64,000 nucleotides of DNA from positions 1,502,501-1,566,500 of the forward strand of contig CANUEZ040000164.1 in the NCBI GenBank assembly GCA_948099385.1. Reading direction: 5' to 3'. Positions 33,902 through 44,190 of this stretch are shown here, one piece after another. This stretch comes from Fasciola hepatica (taxonomy: Eukaryota; Platyhelminthes; Trematoda; Plagiorchiida; Fasciolidae). Under the pieces are notes generated by a model that worked only from the letters and a program-made list of their open reading frames with translations, did not search any database and was not told the DNA's origin. Position numbers and translations under genes: made by a program. Each line of letters starts with the position of its first letter. Within the stretch, counting starts at the first letter, position 1.

Positions 33902-34967
33902 ATGCCAGGGAAAGGATGGAAGCAGTTAGAATCTGGACAGGAAGTGATACGGCGAGTTACTGGGGAGGTTTTTGGTACTTTTGATTCCTTGTTCAATGCT
34001 AGGTCACCTAGTTCTGTTTGCGCTAACTCATGTATTACTGGGGGTAATATGGATTGCAAGAATGTCGAGCTATTTAAGTTAGGGATATTGGACCTACTAC
34101 AACAACTGTTATCAGCTAGGTAACAGGCCCAGGAAACAGAAGAGAAGTGTGAGCAGAACATGCATGAGCAGAAGACCAGCGACTGCTAACTATTCGACAG
34201 GTCAGGACAAATTAAAATAGGAAACTCTGCTCCGACCTTCGAATATAAAACACCAACGCCACCAACGATCAATCTGCCAATAGCAGAACTGACAGTTCTC
34301 GACGGACGACCTGGACGCTACTGCAGGTTCATCATGCAGTTCGAAACTTTCATCGAAAACAAGATAATTGACTCCCGCCAAGAGCTGCTCTAACCGACTC
34401 ATTCCTGTCGAGGCCGAGCAAGAGAAGCCATCGACGGGTGCCAAGCTCGACCTGGAACAAAGCTACACACGAGCAAGGAAGATTTAGAGGGACCTGTTCA
34501 GTCAGCCTTTTAAGGCAGCCCGTAGTCTAATAGAGGGCCTGGTGGTAGAGGCAAAGAGGACCAAGGGCGATGTCTATACAATGGCGGACCTAGTGACCAA
34601 GGTGCAGAACTGTTAATAGCCCTCGACCGTTTAGGTTACAGGGCTGACCTAGATGCAATGCACACCTTGGAGGGCGTAGTCCGTCACCTCTCTCCCGATC
34701 TACAGGGTTGGAGTGCTGAATTGGTGGAACGTATAAGCCAAGGCAACCGTGATGGCCAACTTCGAAGACTTGACCGAAAGCTTGGACAGGCAAACCGAGA
34801 TAGCCGACAATAGATTGGGCGGACTTATCCGGAACAGTAACCAAGTAGACAAATCCAGCACTGGCCAGGCTCAAACCACTGCACGGGAACATCTGAAGTA
34901 CCAATCTTGGATCAACTCACGCAATTTCACTCTAAGCCATATAGCATCCACGTTTCAGGTCCCGTGA
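33902..34967 (+). pseudogene. gag: PAO-B gag
   Basis: Begins MPGKGWKQLESGQEVIRR, matching the PAO-A gag start. Later blocks follow in changing frames: a leucine-rich coil (LGILDLLQQLLSAR) ended by a stop, FETFIEN, RAREAIDG, and NFEDLTESLDRQTEIADNRLGG. The last part is open to KYQSW, where PAO-A has its TGA. At least four frame changes or stops are present. The gene would sit in one frame with pol, as in PAO-A. Confidence 0.9.
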
Positions 34968-36250
34968 CGCTAACCATGGGCTACTTGAATGCCCCAAGTT
35001 CGTCGATGCCACAATAGACGAACGTTGGGAGATGGCGAGCACGACAGAATTGTGCTTCCGCGTGCCTCAGTACCACACGCCGGGTGGCAGCTTGTCGAAC
35101 GAGGACCAGATGTGGTCACCAGGGTTGCGCGAGCAGGCGACATCGATTGTTACGCCAGGTGAGAGAAACTTCACCAGAGGAGAACAGTGAGCCCAGTGGG
35201 ACTTGTTCAACGTCGTGGTCTGCCAGTAAACCATTACGTTTAGAAGTAGTTGCCGTGGGAGTGATGACTCCAACTGGGGTGGTCAAAGCGATGGCCCTCG
35301 TTGACAGCTGATCGGACACTACTGTAACAGTCAGTCGTAGGCAAAAAGAAGAAATTCAGCAATGTAAAGATTCTTCTGAAAAATGCGGCACACTGTTATC
35401 GATGTAAAAATACAAATATGAACACATTACGAATCAGTCCTCTTGGATTGTTGCACCGTCTTCCAGATTGGCGGTTTCTCCACCTTCTTCCAGTTTTCCG
35501 TTTGCTTGCTCAGGGCTGATACGACCAACTGAAACGGAAGAGAGAATCCATTACTTCAATTCGCCATACTCGTACTGCCTTCCCAAAGTTTCCATCACAC
35601 TACTCTGGTGAGGAAGCGGTTTGCCAACAAACACCGGCTCGTTAAACGTACCACTTCGTTAGCAGTGAGCACGGTGGGTGGAACGCAAGTGATGACTGCC
35701 GGCCGGTTGAGGTTACAGCTCACCCCTCTAGACACTAACGAGCAAATCGAATCAACGGAGGCATTTACTTTTGCTGATCTCCCAATTCGAGCGCTGCAGT
35801 CGATGAACGCAATCTCCGCTAGGTGGTCCCACCTGCAGGATGTAACCGTCGTAGACTGGGAAGAAGACGAAGTGAACGTCTTTCTCGGCTGCGAAGTGCC
35901 AGAAGCATACTGGCACTAGACCAGATAGTGGATAACAGCCAGGCACCTTATGCCGTACGCACAGCACTGGGGTGGGTGTTATATGGTCCAGTATGGGGAA
36001 GTGTTCCGTGAATTACTTATCAGCCGAGACGGACCGCATAGAGTATCAATTTCAGCGGCTGTGTGAAAGGTAGTTTCATGACATTGGAGACGAAGAACCA
36101 ACTCTGTCTCAAGCGGACCACTTCGCTCTGCAACCAGTGCGGCAAGGAACTGGAGGCCTTAAAAGACAGTTCGAGGTTTCTCCCCCATGGCGCACACCAG
36201 CTGACCCCTGGGTTGATAATAGAAATTATGCTCTGCAAAGTCTACTACGA
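34968..36250 (+). pseudogene. pol: PAO-B zinc knuckle and protease, interrupted
   Basis: The zinc-binding stretch is visible as CRTRTRCGHQGCASRRHRLL (35,092-35,151). The protease active site reads ALVDS, a stop, then SDTT at 35,297-35,322, and is then cut by a 275-bp insertion. It resumes with VRKRFANKHRLVKRTTSLAVS (35,605-35,670) and VSTVGGTQVMTAGRLRLQL. PAO-A has the same residues joined without a break. The end (36,180-36,250) matches the PAO-A segment before RT; where PAO-A has a TAA, PAO-B has a sense codon. Confidence 0.9.
35323..35597. mobile_element. 275-bp insertion in the PAO-B protease
   Basis: Comparison with PAO-A shows extra DNA between adjacent protease codons. It starts tgtaacag and ends catca, and is flanked by cactac on both sides (35,317-35,322 and 35,598-35,603); read another way the duplication is 8 bp. 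TG...CA ends and a 6-bp duplication fit a solo LTR, and the first bases resemble the PAO-A LTR start in element sense, but the rest does not match any LTR here. An 8-bp duplication would instead suggest a DNA transposon, but no inverted ends were seen. Confidence 0.75.
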
Positions 36251-37070
36251 CTGAAAGAAAGCTTCGTTCGAGACCAGAATCTGTGCCGACGATAAGCAGA
36301 AGTAACGCAGCGAAACTAGGCTCTCGGCTAAGTTGAAAAAATGCCAGCAACCATCGACGGATGGAAGGGGATCTGTTATCTACCTTGCCACCTGGTTATC
36401 AACCCCAAGAATTCCGAAAACTGCTGGGGGTTTTCGATTTTGCAGCCAGATTCCAAGGCAAGTAGTCAGAAGATAGCCTGCTACAGGGGGCCTAACTGGG
36501 TCAAGCCGTTGATTGAAGTTTTGTGCCGTTTCAGAATGTACCGAGTGACCTTGTCCGCCGAAATCAGGAAAACTTTTCTCCAGGTGAAAGTACCGGTGTA
36601 ACATTGAGATGTGCTGCGTTTCCTGTGGTGGGAAGAGAACAACCGGGACAAGGTAGTGATAAGTTATTGGAGGACATTCCACCTCTTCCGGGAGGTATTA
36701 TCGCCTTTTAGTCTGAACCGCGCCCTTCGAGAATCAGGGAACAACCGTGGAGCTTTGGTCCACCGGTTGGTGGTAGATAGTGTCTGCAGAAACTGCTACG
36801 TGGATGGCCTTCTTGGGTCATTCAATGATGTAGACTCTGCCCTAGCGCAGTTCAGAGGCCTACCAGGATTGCTAAAGGAGAGCGGCTTCCATCTAACGAA
36901 ATGGATGTCGAGCGCCTAAGAAGTGCTTGAAGTCATTCCGTGCCGCGAGATGGCCGAAAAGGTTAGAGATTTGAACAGCTCTCCACTCCCTTTCCGGAAG
37001 CACTTTAGGAATACAATGGAACGCGGAAACGGACGACTTTGTTTTCCAGCTAAACTTTCCCGAGCTGCCA
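36251..37070 (+). pseudogene. pol: PAO-B reverse transcriptase
   Basis: Blocks parallel to PAO-A: ICYLPCHLVINPKN (36,369), a frameshifted F-D-C-A region, LIEVLCRFRM and LSAEIRKTFLQVKVPV (36,505-36,600), MLRFLWWEEN (36,611), SPFSLNRALRESGN, then CYVDGLLGSFND (36,798-36,830) and GFHLTKWMSSA. The catalytic Y-V-D-D has become YVDG, and stops and frameshifts occur at both ends, so the domain is inactive. Confidence 0.92.
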
Positions 37071-37660
37071 GTAACCAGTCGTAGTACACTTTCCGTTGTC
37101 TCCTGTGTGTTCGATGCTCTCGGTTTTATCTCTCCCTGGCTGTTACCCGAAAAGATCCCGCTGCAGCAGCTTTGCCACGAGAAAGTCGATTTGGACCGGC
37201 CAACGGACCGGGAAGACTGGCCAGACTAGGAAGAAGTTCTGAACCCCTTAGAGAAATTAGCGGACGTAAAGATTCCACGATGTTTATCCCCTGGCCACAC
37301 AACACAGGTGTGAGAACTACACACCTTTTCTGGTGCATTCGAAGTTGGTTACGGAGCCATGGTGTGTGGACGATGGTGCGCGAGAGATGGGCAATATACT
37401 ACGAGGATCCTACTCCCCAAATCCTGCGTTGTCCCACTGAAATCCGTTTTGATCCCGCGTCTTGAGCTTAGCGCAGCCGTGTTAGCAGCCAGGGCGGTAC
37501 AAGCGGTAAAAGGATGTTTTGAATTCTACATTTGGTCGGCTAATTTTTAGACGGACTCGAAGATAGTACTGCACTACATCTACAACGTCAGGAGTCGATA
37601 TGGCACTTTCTTCGCTAACCGACTAGTGATCATCCAAGACGAATCGGCCATGAACCAGTG
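37071..37660 (+). pseudogene. pol: PAO-B RNase H domain
   Basis: The F-D-x-LGF-SPWL block is present near 37,110-37,145. Then a frameshifted F-G-x-F-E-V-G-Y-G region (37,325-37,360) stands for the 'FSDASE-GYGA' motif. The open stretch MVCGRWCARDGQYTTRIL leads to LIPRLELSAAVLAARAVQAV (37,447-37,505) and a TDSK-VLHYI block (37,553-37,580). It ends at TGA 37,660, the same codon position at which PAO-A has TAG. Confidence 0.9.
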
Positions 37661-39360
37661 AAATCATGTCAGGTCTGGCGATAACCCAGCCGATCTGTGC
37701 TCCCGAGGTGCAACGAATCTCCGACAACTCGACAGGCGGATGGCAAAACCGAAATTCCTGCAATTACCTGACCCGAACCGGCCAGTAAAGCAACTAAAAA
37801 CTCCTCTGGAACTGGAACAGAAGATCAAAGGCGTAGTAATGACGGCCAAGATCGTCGAGGCGACATTTATTCTGTCCCAATTGGTTAGGTTTTCCTCCCG
37901 GATGAACATTCTTCGAGCATTAGTTTATTTGGCAAGGTTCAAAAGAGGTTTGCCAAAAATGAAAGGGATCCGCCTCTCCCGTCGGATACGAGTGGGTCCG
38001 ATAAGCCCCGGTGGACTACGAGCGGCGGAACACGATTTGTTCAAGATGATACAACGAGAAGCTTTCACCTGAGAACTCGAGAGGGCGGACGAAGCAGGAC
38101 TAATCGACAAAAAAGTATCATCTCAGAGAGGCAGCTTGAAGCATTTAAACCCCAAACTCAATAATGGACTACTACTGGTAGATGGTAGGTTGACCAACTC
38201 CCACCCGGGCTTTGACACGAAGTACCACGCATTGCTACCGGCTCGACAACCTGTTATAGAGCCAATGATCCAACACATCCACGCCCTCGAGGGACTTGCC
38301 GGGGATGTCGCGTGACGAGCGTCACCCGAAAGCTCCTTTGGTTGCTGACAGGAGAATGACTTTTTAAGCGTAATCCGACCTTGTGTACGTTGCAGGAGAC
38401 GCAAAGCCGCGACGGGATAAAAACATGTCCGCGCTGCCAGAATGCAGAGTGACTCCGGGATGGTGGCCTTTCAGCGACACGGGGCCGGAATATTTCGGCA
38501 CCTGTGTGAAGAGGTTGGAAAAACAATACGGCAGTATCGTGAAGTGCATGAAGTCACGCGCGGTACACTTGGAAGTTACGCATACGATGGAAATCGACTC
38601 CTCCCTCCGGGTTTCGCAAGGTATTACCAGCTGAATAGGTACACCAGCGGATATATACTCCGACGTTGGGTTGAACTTCGCGGGCTCTCACCGGGGACTG
38701 CAGAGCTGGCACCAAAACATGAACAGGGACAATCTGCGGAATTAAACCGTGTCCTATGGTATACGACGGCCTCTCGATCCCCGCAGACCAGCCATGGCCG
38801 CTGCACATGATAACGCCTGATCCGGTCCACCAGGCGAATATTGCTGTCGATCATTGAGCAACATCCGCTCAACAACGAAACGTTGACAGCCGTCCTGACT
38901 GAGGTAGAGAGAACTCTGAACAACGGCCCCCTGGTTCCTGAAACTAAAGTCGACCCCACCCATCTGGCAATCACCAGAACGACTTATTGACGTTAAGGTC
39001 GAAAGAGGGTTTCCGAGAACCGGTGGACCTTCGCGGGAGCTACCTTTACCGATGGAAGCAAGCAGCCTACCTCGCCGAGTTTTTGGGAGGCGATGGCTTC
39101 TGGAGTACATACCAGTTCTGCAAGGTCGACAAAGGTGGCTGGTCAAAACAAGACCATTCAAGATTGGGGATGTTGTGACGATCGCAGACTGACGAGCGCA
39201 TTTCAGCACCTGGCCTTTGAGCGTGGTTATGGAAACCATCGAAAGCTCCGACAAAATGATAAGAGGTGTGAAGGTGAAGACCGCCCACGGAAGGCTAATC
39301 CGCTATGTGCGCAGTATCAGCCTCCTAGAGAGTGAAGGCGGAGAAGCCGATAACACAGAA
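37661..39360 (+). pseudogene. pol: PAO-B integrase
   Basis: The N-terminal part matches PAO-A (SGDNPADLCSRG at 37,677; ELEQKIKGVV near 37,815; a damaged L-L-V-DGRLTN near 38,170). The core, deleted in PAO-A, is present at 38,283-38,990. It contains WWPFSDTGPEYFGTCV (38,461-38,510) and KSRAVHLEVTHTM (38,550-38,590), where the first catalytic Asp region lies, and less clear N-x-L-R-G-L-S pieces downstream. The C-terminal part reads LRGSYLYRWKQAAYLAEF (39,035-39,090) and then, out of frame, the KVGD and R-V-K-VKTA-G strands to about 39,335. Several frameshifts and stops separate these parts. Confidence 0.9.
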
Positions 39361-39399
39361 ACCCAGTAGACCATTCCTCATTCCTCTATAAAGTGGTTA

Positions 39400-40149
39400 A
39401 AGGAACTATCACGTATGGGGGCATTTACGACGTACTGAGGTATTGAGCTATCACAATCTCTGACACAAACCAACCCCACTTACATAATACACCCTTATAC
39501 TTCATGACCTCCATCAAACACGTTGCCGTGCCCGCCGTTTTTCGTTGACGTCACAGAAGGCCTTTCCCATAAGTGGCAGTGGTTGTGGTTCCATCATACA
39601 CCCCGATGCACACACATTTACGTGATACACGTTTAAACCACATGACCTCCGTCAAGAACGATGCCGTGCTCACCGTTTTTCGTTGACTTTACAAAAGGCC
39701 TTTGGCTCATGCGCTAGTAGCTGTGAGTCTAACACAACCAGACACACACCAATCACACTTACATATTACACGTTTGTACTTCCTGACCCCCATCAAAACA
39801 CGCCGCAGAGCTGATTGTTCCTCGTTTACACCGACATTATGGAAGATATCCCCTGTAAGTGACAGTCACTACTCTTTGCTCATGTACCAGAGTGCGACCT
39901 CACCCATGACACCCATATCCACCCGCCCACCCACCTACCCACAGGAGCACACAAACACACATGGCCGAGGGGCAGCGGCTCGCTCGAGGACAGCACCTAT
40001 GTTTCCTCTTCAGGCCCGCCATCGATCTTCCGTTTTCGTGGACGATGCGGTGTAACCTCGCGTCGGTGTGGCAACCGGACCAGGCGCGATCGTGAGGAGA
40101 ACGTTGACGACAAGGTTTAGGTACGAGCATTGACACCGCTAAGGATTCG
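39400..40149 (+). repeat. PAO-B 3' non-coding region with ~140-bp subrepeats
   Basis: Three units start near 39,478, 39,617 and 39,759 (spacing about 140 bp). Each holds a ttac(a/g)t(a/g)(a/t)tacac patch followed by t(t/c)ctcgttgac-like cores, matching the reverse of the PAO-A units. The remainder to 40,149 has no recognised feature. Confidence 0.75.
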
Positions 40150-40168
40150 GGAGGATTTCGGTGGGCGG
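40150..40168 (+). promoter_or_regulatory. PAO-B polypurine tract
   Basis: ggaggatttcggtgggcgg directly before the 3' LTR, one base different from the PAO-A tract. Confidence 0.8.
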
Positions 40169-40546
40169 TGTTAGGACCGGTCGTGAAACATCCCCCCCCC
40201 CTAAGAAAGCAATACAGTTCCATGTTTCCTTACCATCACTCACTTACTTACACTACTGGCCTGTTTTATGCAATGCGTTTCTACAAACCAAAGCTTGTTT
40301 GTTCGCGTCAAGCACACTGCCCTGTCATATCCTTATTCCGGACCTGTGTGACGTACGTGCTTCTTTCTCGCACGCCGCAATTCGGTTTCCGTTTTCTGAG
40401 TCCTTCTGACCGCATAATCGAGGTTTGTATCTGTTTCGTGTCACTATCCATTTGATAATCTAGTACCGTTGAATTTACGGATAATCGCTTTCTGATTTCG
40501 GGATCCGTTGCGAAATTGGCCACGTATTGCTCAACTTTTTCTCACA
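40169..40546 (+). repeat. PAO-B 3' LTR
   Basis: Begins tgttaggaccgg. The stretch from about 40,290 to 40,508 is almost identical to the left LTR, while the first 120 bp and the last 40 bp differ much more. The expected terminal tgttaca is lost. GYP-A starts about 10 bp further on. Confidence 0.9.
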
Positions 40547-40555
40547 CCCATCTCC

Positions 40556-40720
40556 TGTCACTTATACAGGGTAAACAATATAATTACTAAAACCCATCAA
40601 TTGCTATCTTTCTGCTTCTATGTTTGCTGGACTGGAGTCGAGTCCGAAAATCGTGCGTGCGTCCAAATTGATAGGCCGTTCAAGCTATTTTTGTCCGTGT
40701 ATCACGGCTTCTCTTTTGTT
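40556..40720 (+). repeat. GYP-A 5' LTR (approximate)
   Basis: Pairs with 46,508-46,670: shared stretches include ttatacagggtaa, caatataatta, aacccatcaat and aatcgtgcgtgcgtc. The 3' limit is not sharp. Confidence 0.75.
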
Positions 40721-40803
40721 TTCTTTGTGCTCACAAGTATTGAGGTTTCAGTGGTGTTGGTTTCGGTCTGCCACGGTATACTTATTTTGTTGTCTTTTTT
40801 GAT

Positions 40804-41300
40804 ATGGATGACTCTAATTTAACTATGTTGGATCCTGCGGTGCTTAAAACGCTCTCTATTGCGCGCCTAGTATAGGCGTTACCGTTTATTCTGGGTAATT
40901 CCCCTTTTTAGCTGACTCATCTAAAAGCGCAGCTTGCTGCTTCTAGAATTACCTCACGGCAGCAGAAACATGTGCATCTCGCTGCCAAACTTCCTTTAAA
41001 TATTCTTGAAGCTTTCGAGGACATCATCTCCAACCCGCCCACGGACAAGCCTTAGGATGTGCTTCGCCAGTCTATCCTAGAAAGCACCGGTTTCTCCGAC
41101 TCAAACCGTCTTCGTCAGCTGCTTGGTGGAGCTCTCCTCGGTGACCAGAAGCCTTCGCAGCTTATGCATCTTATGCGACAACTGGCTAAGGACATCCAAG
41201 TTGGTGACATGGTGTTGCGAGAATTAGGGAAGCAGCAGCTAATCGAACAAGCGCAGTACAATCTGGAGCTTCACCAGACAGAGTGGCTTCAGCAGTAGAC
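40804..41300 (+). pseudogene. gag: GYP-A gag
   Basis: The ATG at 40,804 opens a short frame (MDDSNLTMLDPAVLKT) that meets a stop after 22 residues. After a damaged stretch, the gag core is seen in the same frame: ITSRQQKHVHLAAKLP and LEAFEDIISNPPTDKP (40,950-41,055), a stop, and then DVLRQSILESTGFSDSNRLRQLLGGALLGDQKPSQLMHLMRQL (41,059 on). This order is typical of CsRn1-type gag, a compact capsid domain without a zinc finger of the common type. The frame ends at 41,298. No zinc knuckle was recognised between gag and protease. Confidence 0.82.
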
Positions 41301-41639
41301 AGTTTTATGGAAACCGCTTCCACCCGAATTAGTCGGTGCATTCGTCAGTCCATGATCACCAAGAAGGCCACTCTACAGATATAGCTGCATAACTTAGTGC
41401 CCCTCGGGCAGACTTGACCATTATTCAGTCGTCACGTTCGGCTCGTTGTAGCGGCCTCCCGACTCGCATTCGCCGGCCTATTGCAGCTCGCAACCTCACA
41501 AGCCGGCCTCTCCCTTTGCGCACACTTGGACATGGTGTTGGTATCACTGCCAGTATCGTGCCACCCTCCGAAATTGTATGCCCCTTGCACGTTCCATGAC
41601 AACCAGGGAAACTCTTTGGCCAAAGAGTAGGCATGGCGA

Positions 41640-42010
41640 CGCTCGCCTGCCTCCCGTCGCTTTTCTATCTCCTCTTTACCAAGGACCTCATCCCGCACCA
41701 TCAGTTTCTGATCGACACTGGCACACGGATCAGTGTCACTTCCCCTAACCCTTCTGACCGTCAGCATCGAAAAGCCTTAGGGCTTCAGGCTGCCAATGGA
41801 TCCCGTATATCTACTTCTCGTGTCAAGCGCCTCAAACTAGGTCTGATTTGCGTCTTTTTTCAATGGACTTTTGTAATTGCAGATATTTCCCAGCGCATCT
41901 TAGGTGTTGATCTTCTGCATCATTTTAACCTTTCTCTACTTCCAGCTTCTCGTGAGTTATTCGACCATGTGACTCATTGTGCTGCTTGGTCAAAGTTGTT
42001 CGACCGTCCG
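41640..42010 (+). pseudogene. pol: GYP-A aspartic protease
   Basis: An open stretch reads HHQFLIDTGTRISVTSP, with the catalytic D-T-G at about 41,710-41,722, then RLKLGLICVFFQWTFVIADISQRILGVDLLHHFNL. The ILGVDLL block is the conserved second motif of such proteases (I-L-G-x-D-x-L). It runs towards the RT start near 42,010 after a frame change. The active site is intact by eye but upstream and downstream breaks isolate the domain. Confidence 0.88.
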
Positions 42011-42607
42011 TAGCCCCTGAAGCTAAAGGCAACTTCGCCAAAATCTTAGCTGACTATCCTCCTCTCACCGGACCCGCACCCAACTTACCCGCGGAGGGCT
42101 GGCCAGTCGCACTTCACATCGGTACCACGGGACCTCTTGTTTTGCCCATGCTCGTTGCCTAGCCCCAGATAACCTCGTAATTGCTGGTCATGAATTCCAG
42201 TAAATGATGGACCTTGGCATCGTCCTTCCTTCGAACAGCCAGTGGGCCTCTCTATTGAATATGGTGCTGAAGAAAACTTCAGGCGACCGGTTTCCCTGTG
42301 GTGACTATCTTAGCCTAAGTCAGGTCACAAAGCCAGATCGTTGCCCTGTGCCTCACAGTCAACTTCCGGCCGTTGACGAGGACGTTGCAAAAACCGCCGT
42401 TAACATTCCGCTTGGTCTCTCCGAGTTTCTCCGTATGCCATTTCTCCTGCCTAATGCGTCTTAAGCGTTCCAACGATTTATTGACGGTGTTGTCCACGGG
42501 TTACCCTTCGTTCATCCTTACTTCGATGATCTCTTTGTTGCCAGCCCCAGTATCGCCGAACGTCAGCCGCATCTTCGACAGCTCTCCCGGAAGTTAACAG
42601 AGCACGA
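42011..42607 (+). pseudogene. pol: GYP-A reverse transcriptase, first part
   Basis: In changing frames: a proline-rich linker, MDLGIVLPSNSQWASLLNMVLKKTSGD (42,207-42,290), CGDYLSLSQVTKPDRCPVPHSQ, then KTAVNIPLGLSEFLRMPFLLPNAS (42,392-42,464). After a stop it continues to YFDDLFVAS (about 42,519-42,545), which keeps both catalytic aspartates. Around 42,365, about 25 codons of the palm (the 'FSKIDL--AYHQ' block) are missing between PVPHSQ and EDVAKTAV, so the first catalytic Asp is lost. The gene is then cut at 42,608 by inserted DNA. Confidence 0.9.
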
Positions 42608-43482
42608 TAATAATAATAATAATAATAGTTTACTTCGGATAACCACGAAGCATGCTGCAATGCAAGATCAAACAGTACAGTTGAAGCTGAATGAAAGTTA
42701 CAATAGGATTGTGCAGTTATGCGAACGGGATTGAATATAAGAGGGGGCATTCAAGTCAATGGTTGCCATACCGCCCAGTGAATTTAAACTCAAGGTCAAG
42801 TGGTTGATCCGGCTGGAGGTGGGTGTAGTTATTTTGCCAAAGTGTGGGGCGAGTTGGGAAGGGTAAAAATCACACAGATCCTACAGAAGGAAGACTGTTC
42901 TGTCGGAGAACTAAACTAGGTTTACGGATATGTGAATATCGTGAGGAAGAAACATTCCTGAAGGAGATGTATTCAAGCAATAGAGCTTTGCAAAGTATGA
43001 GAGAAGTTGCGATGAAAAATTATACGATGAAAAATTGTGGCATAACACATGAAGAACAAGAAAATCGGTCGAGGATAACAATTTTGGGGTTCAGTGACGG
43101 TATATCGGTTGATCCAGTTGTAAAACAAAACGGACAACACACTGGACTGTGGGTGTCAAATTGATGGTGAAATAAGTGACCGGATGAAACATATGGACTT
43201 TGACTGGATTGTTTTGCTTTCAGATAAAAGGAATGTAATGCATCAGCATGAAACTGGTAACTGGCAAAAAACTGACGTGTGGTGCGCAGCTATGATAGTG
43301 GCGGAAACGTGGCTTGCAAGAGAGATGACCAGTTAAATGACAGATAAGTATTTACATACTGATAATTCTCAGCAAGGACTTCACGTGGTGAGAAGAGTGT
43401 ATCGAGTATCGGAAGTGCCTGGAACGATCTATCGGAATGGAGCATGGGGAAGGAAATACACAGAACAACCGATGAATAGGTT
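42608..43482 (-). mobile_element. 5'-truncated LINE tail inserted in GYP-A
   Basis: The extra DNA begins (plus strand) with (TAA)6, then a 5-bp-stem hairpin (42,633-42,650) and gaagcatgct, the same order as the LINE-1 3' end at 22,330. Over about 200 bp the two match moderately (for instance ctcaaggtcaa and c(c/a)g(c/t)tgg(t/a)...ctggag), after which the match fades. It is therefore a 5'-truncated, minus-strand copy of the LINE-1 family or of a relative sharing its tail. GYP-A RT is resumed at about 43,483. The right limit is set by where the Gypsy frame resumes. Confidence 0.72.
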
Positions 43483-44190
43483 TGTCACCATTGAAGCCGC
43501 TAAAAACGAATTAGGAAAGCCTTCGTTGCTCGTCATCCGTTACCCCATCGATGCCAGCGGCATCCGTCTAGCTGAAACTAGGGTCAGTGATATTGCTGAA
43601 TTTTCATCACAGACGTCCTTCAGACAGCTCAAACGTTTTAACGGCTTCATTTTTATTACCTCCAATTCATTCCGCTCCTCCTTACGTTGATGAAACGGCT
43701 AATGAACATTTGCGAGGAAAACATCAAACCGTCATCTGGGTAGATCAGGCCGAGGAGGCCTTTTCTCAGCTGAGGCAGGCCTTGGTCTCTCTGGTTCTTC
43801 TTTGTCATCTGCATCTTCACTCTCCCGTCGGTATTGCCGTTGAGGCTTCAGATGTTGCATTTGGCTGCGTCTCTAGCAGGCCGTGGGAGGCTCCTGGGAG
43901 CCGCTGACCTTTCACTTCCGCCGCCCGTCTTACCATAGAATCCAAGTACAGAGCGTTTGGTGGTGAATTACTTGCAGTCCGCATCACCATCTTTCGCTTT
44001 CGCCACGCCCTGGAAGGACAGGAATTCGTCATTTTCACGGATCATAAGCAATTGCCGTATGCTTTTCTCAACGCATCGGATCTTCATTCTCCACGAGAAA
44101 TTTGCTAGCTGTCTTTCATATCACAATTTTCTACTGAAATCCGTCGTATCTCCGGGTCAACTGATGTGGCTGCAGGTACTCTTTTCAGAA
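43483..44190 (+). pseudogene. pol: GYP-A RT end and RNase H
   Basis: Resumes with AAKNELGKPSL and YPIDASGIRLAETRVSDI (43,494-43,590), the block after YxDD in Gypsy RT, followed by SFRQLKRFNGF. The RNase H region has a W-x-x-x-AEEAFSQLRQAL step (43,740-43,785), EASDVAFGCVSSR (43,845-43,885), FGGELLAVRITIFRFRHALEGQEFVIFTDHKQLPYAF (43,957-44,065, in a second frame) and LHSPREIC. The H of TDHK is present, unlike in GYP-B. Two frameshifts and two stops are seen. Confidence 0.88.

Larger units (their letters stand above)
33485..40546 (+). mobile_element. PAO-B: BEL/Pao LTR retrotransposon, old copy
   Basis: A plus-strand relative of PAO-A, about 7,060 bp, with 378-bp LTRs at 33,485-33,862 and 40,169-40,546. 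The order is LTR, 39-nt leader, gag, zinc knuckle/protease, RT, RNase H, integrase, 140-bp subrepeats, polypurine tract, LTR. It retains the integrase core missing from PAO-A. There are many stops and frameshifts, and 275 bp are inserted in the protease. The first few bases of the left LTR and the last ten or so of the right LTR no longer match the other end, so the duplication at the insertion site could not be read. LTR divergence is about one base in ten, far more than in PAO-A. Confidence 0.94.

Noticed and set aside
39470..39890. Regularly spaced repeats that could be taken for a CRISPR array
   Set aside because: Units are about 140 bp, degenerate, only three, and sit in the Pao 3' region; setting is eukaryotic.
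39361..40149. Possible envelope gene after Pao integrase
   Set aside because: No signal peptide, membrane segment or open frame of useful length; the region is repeats.
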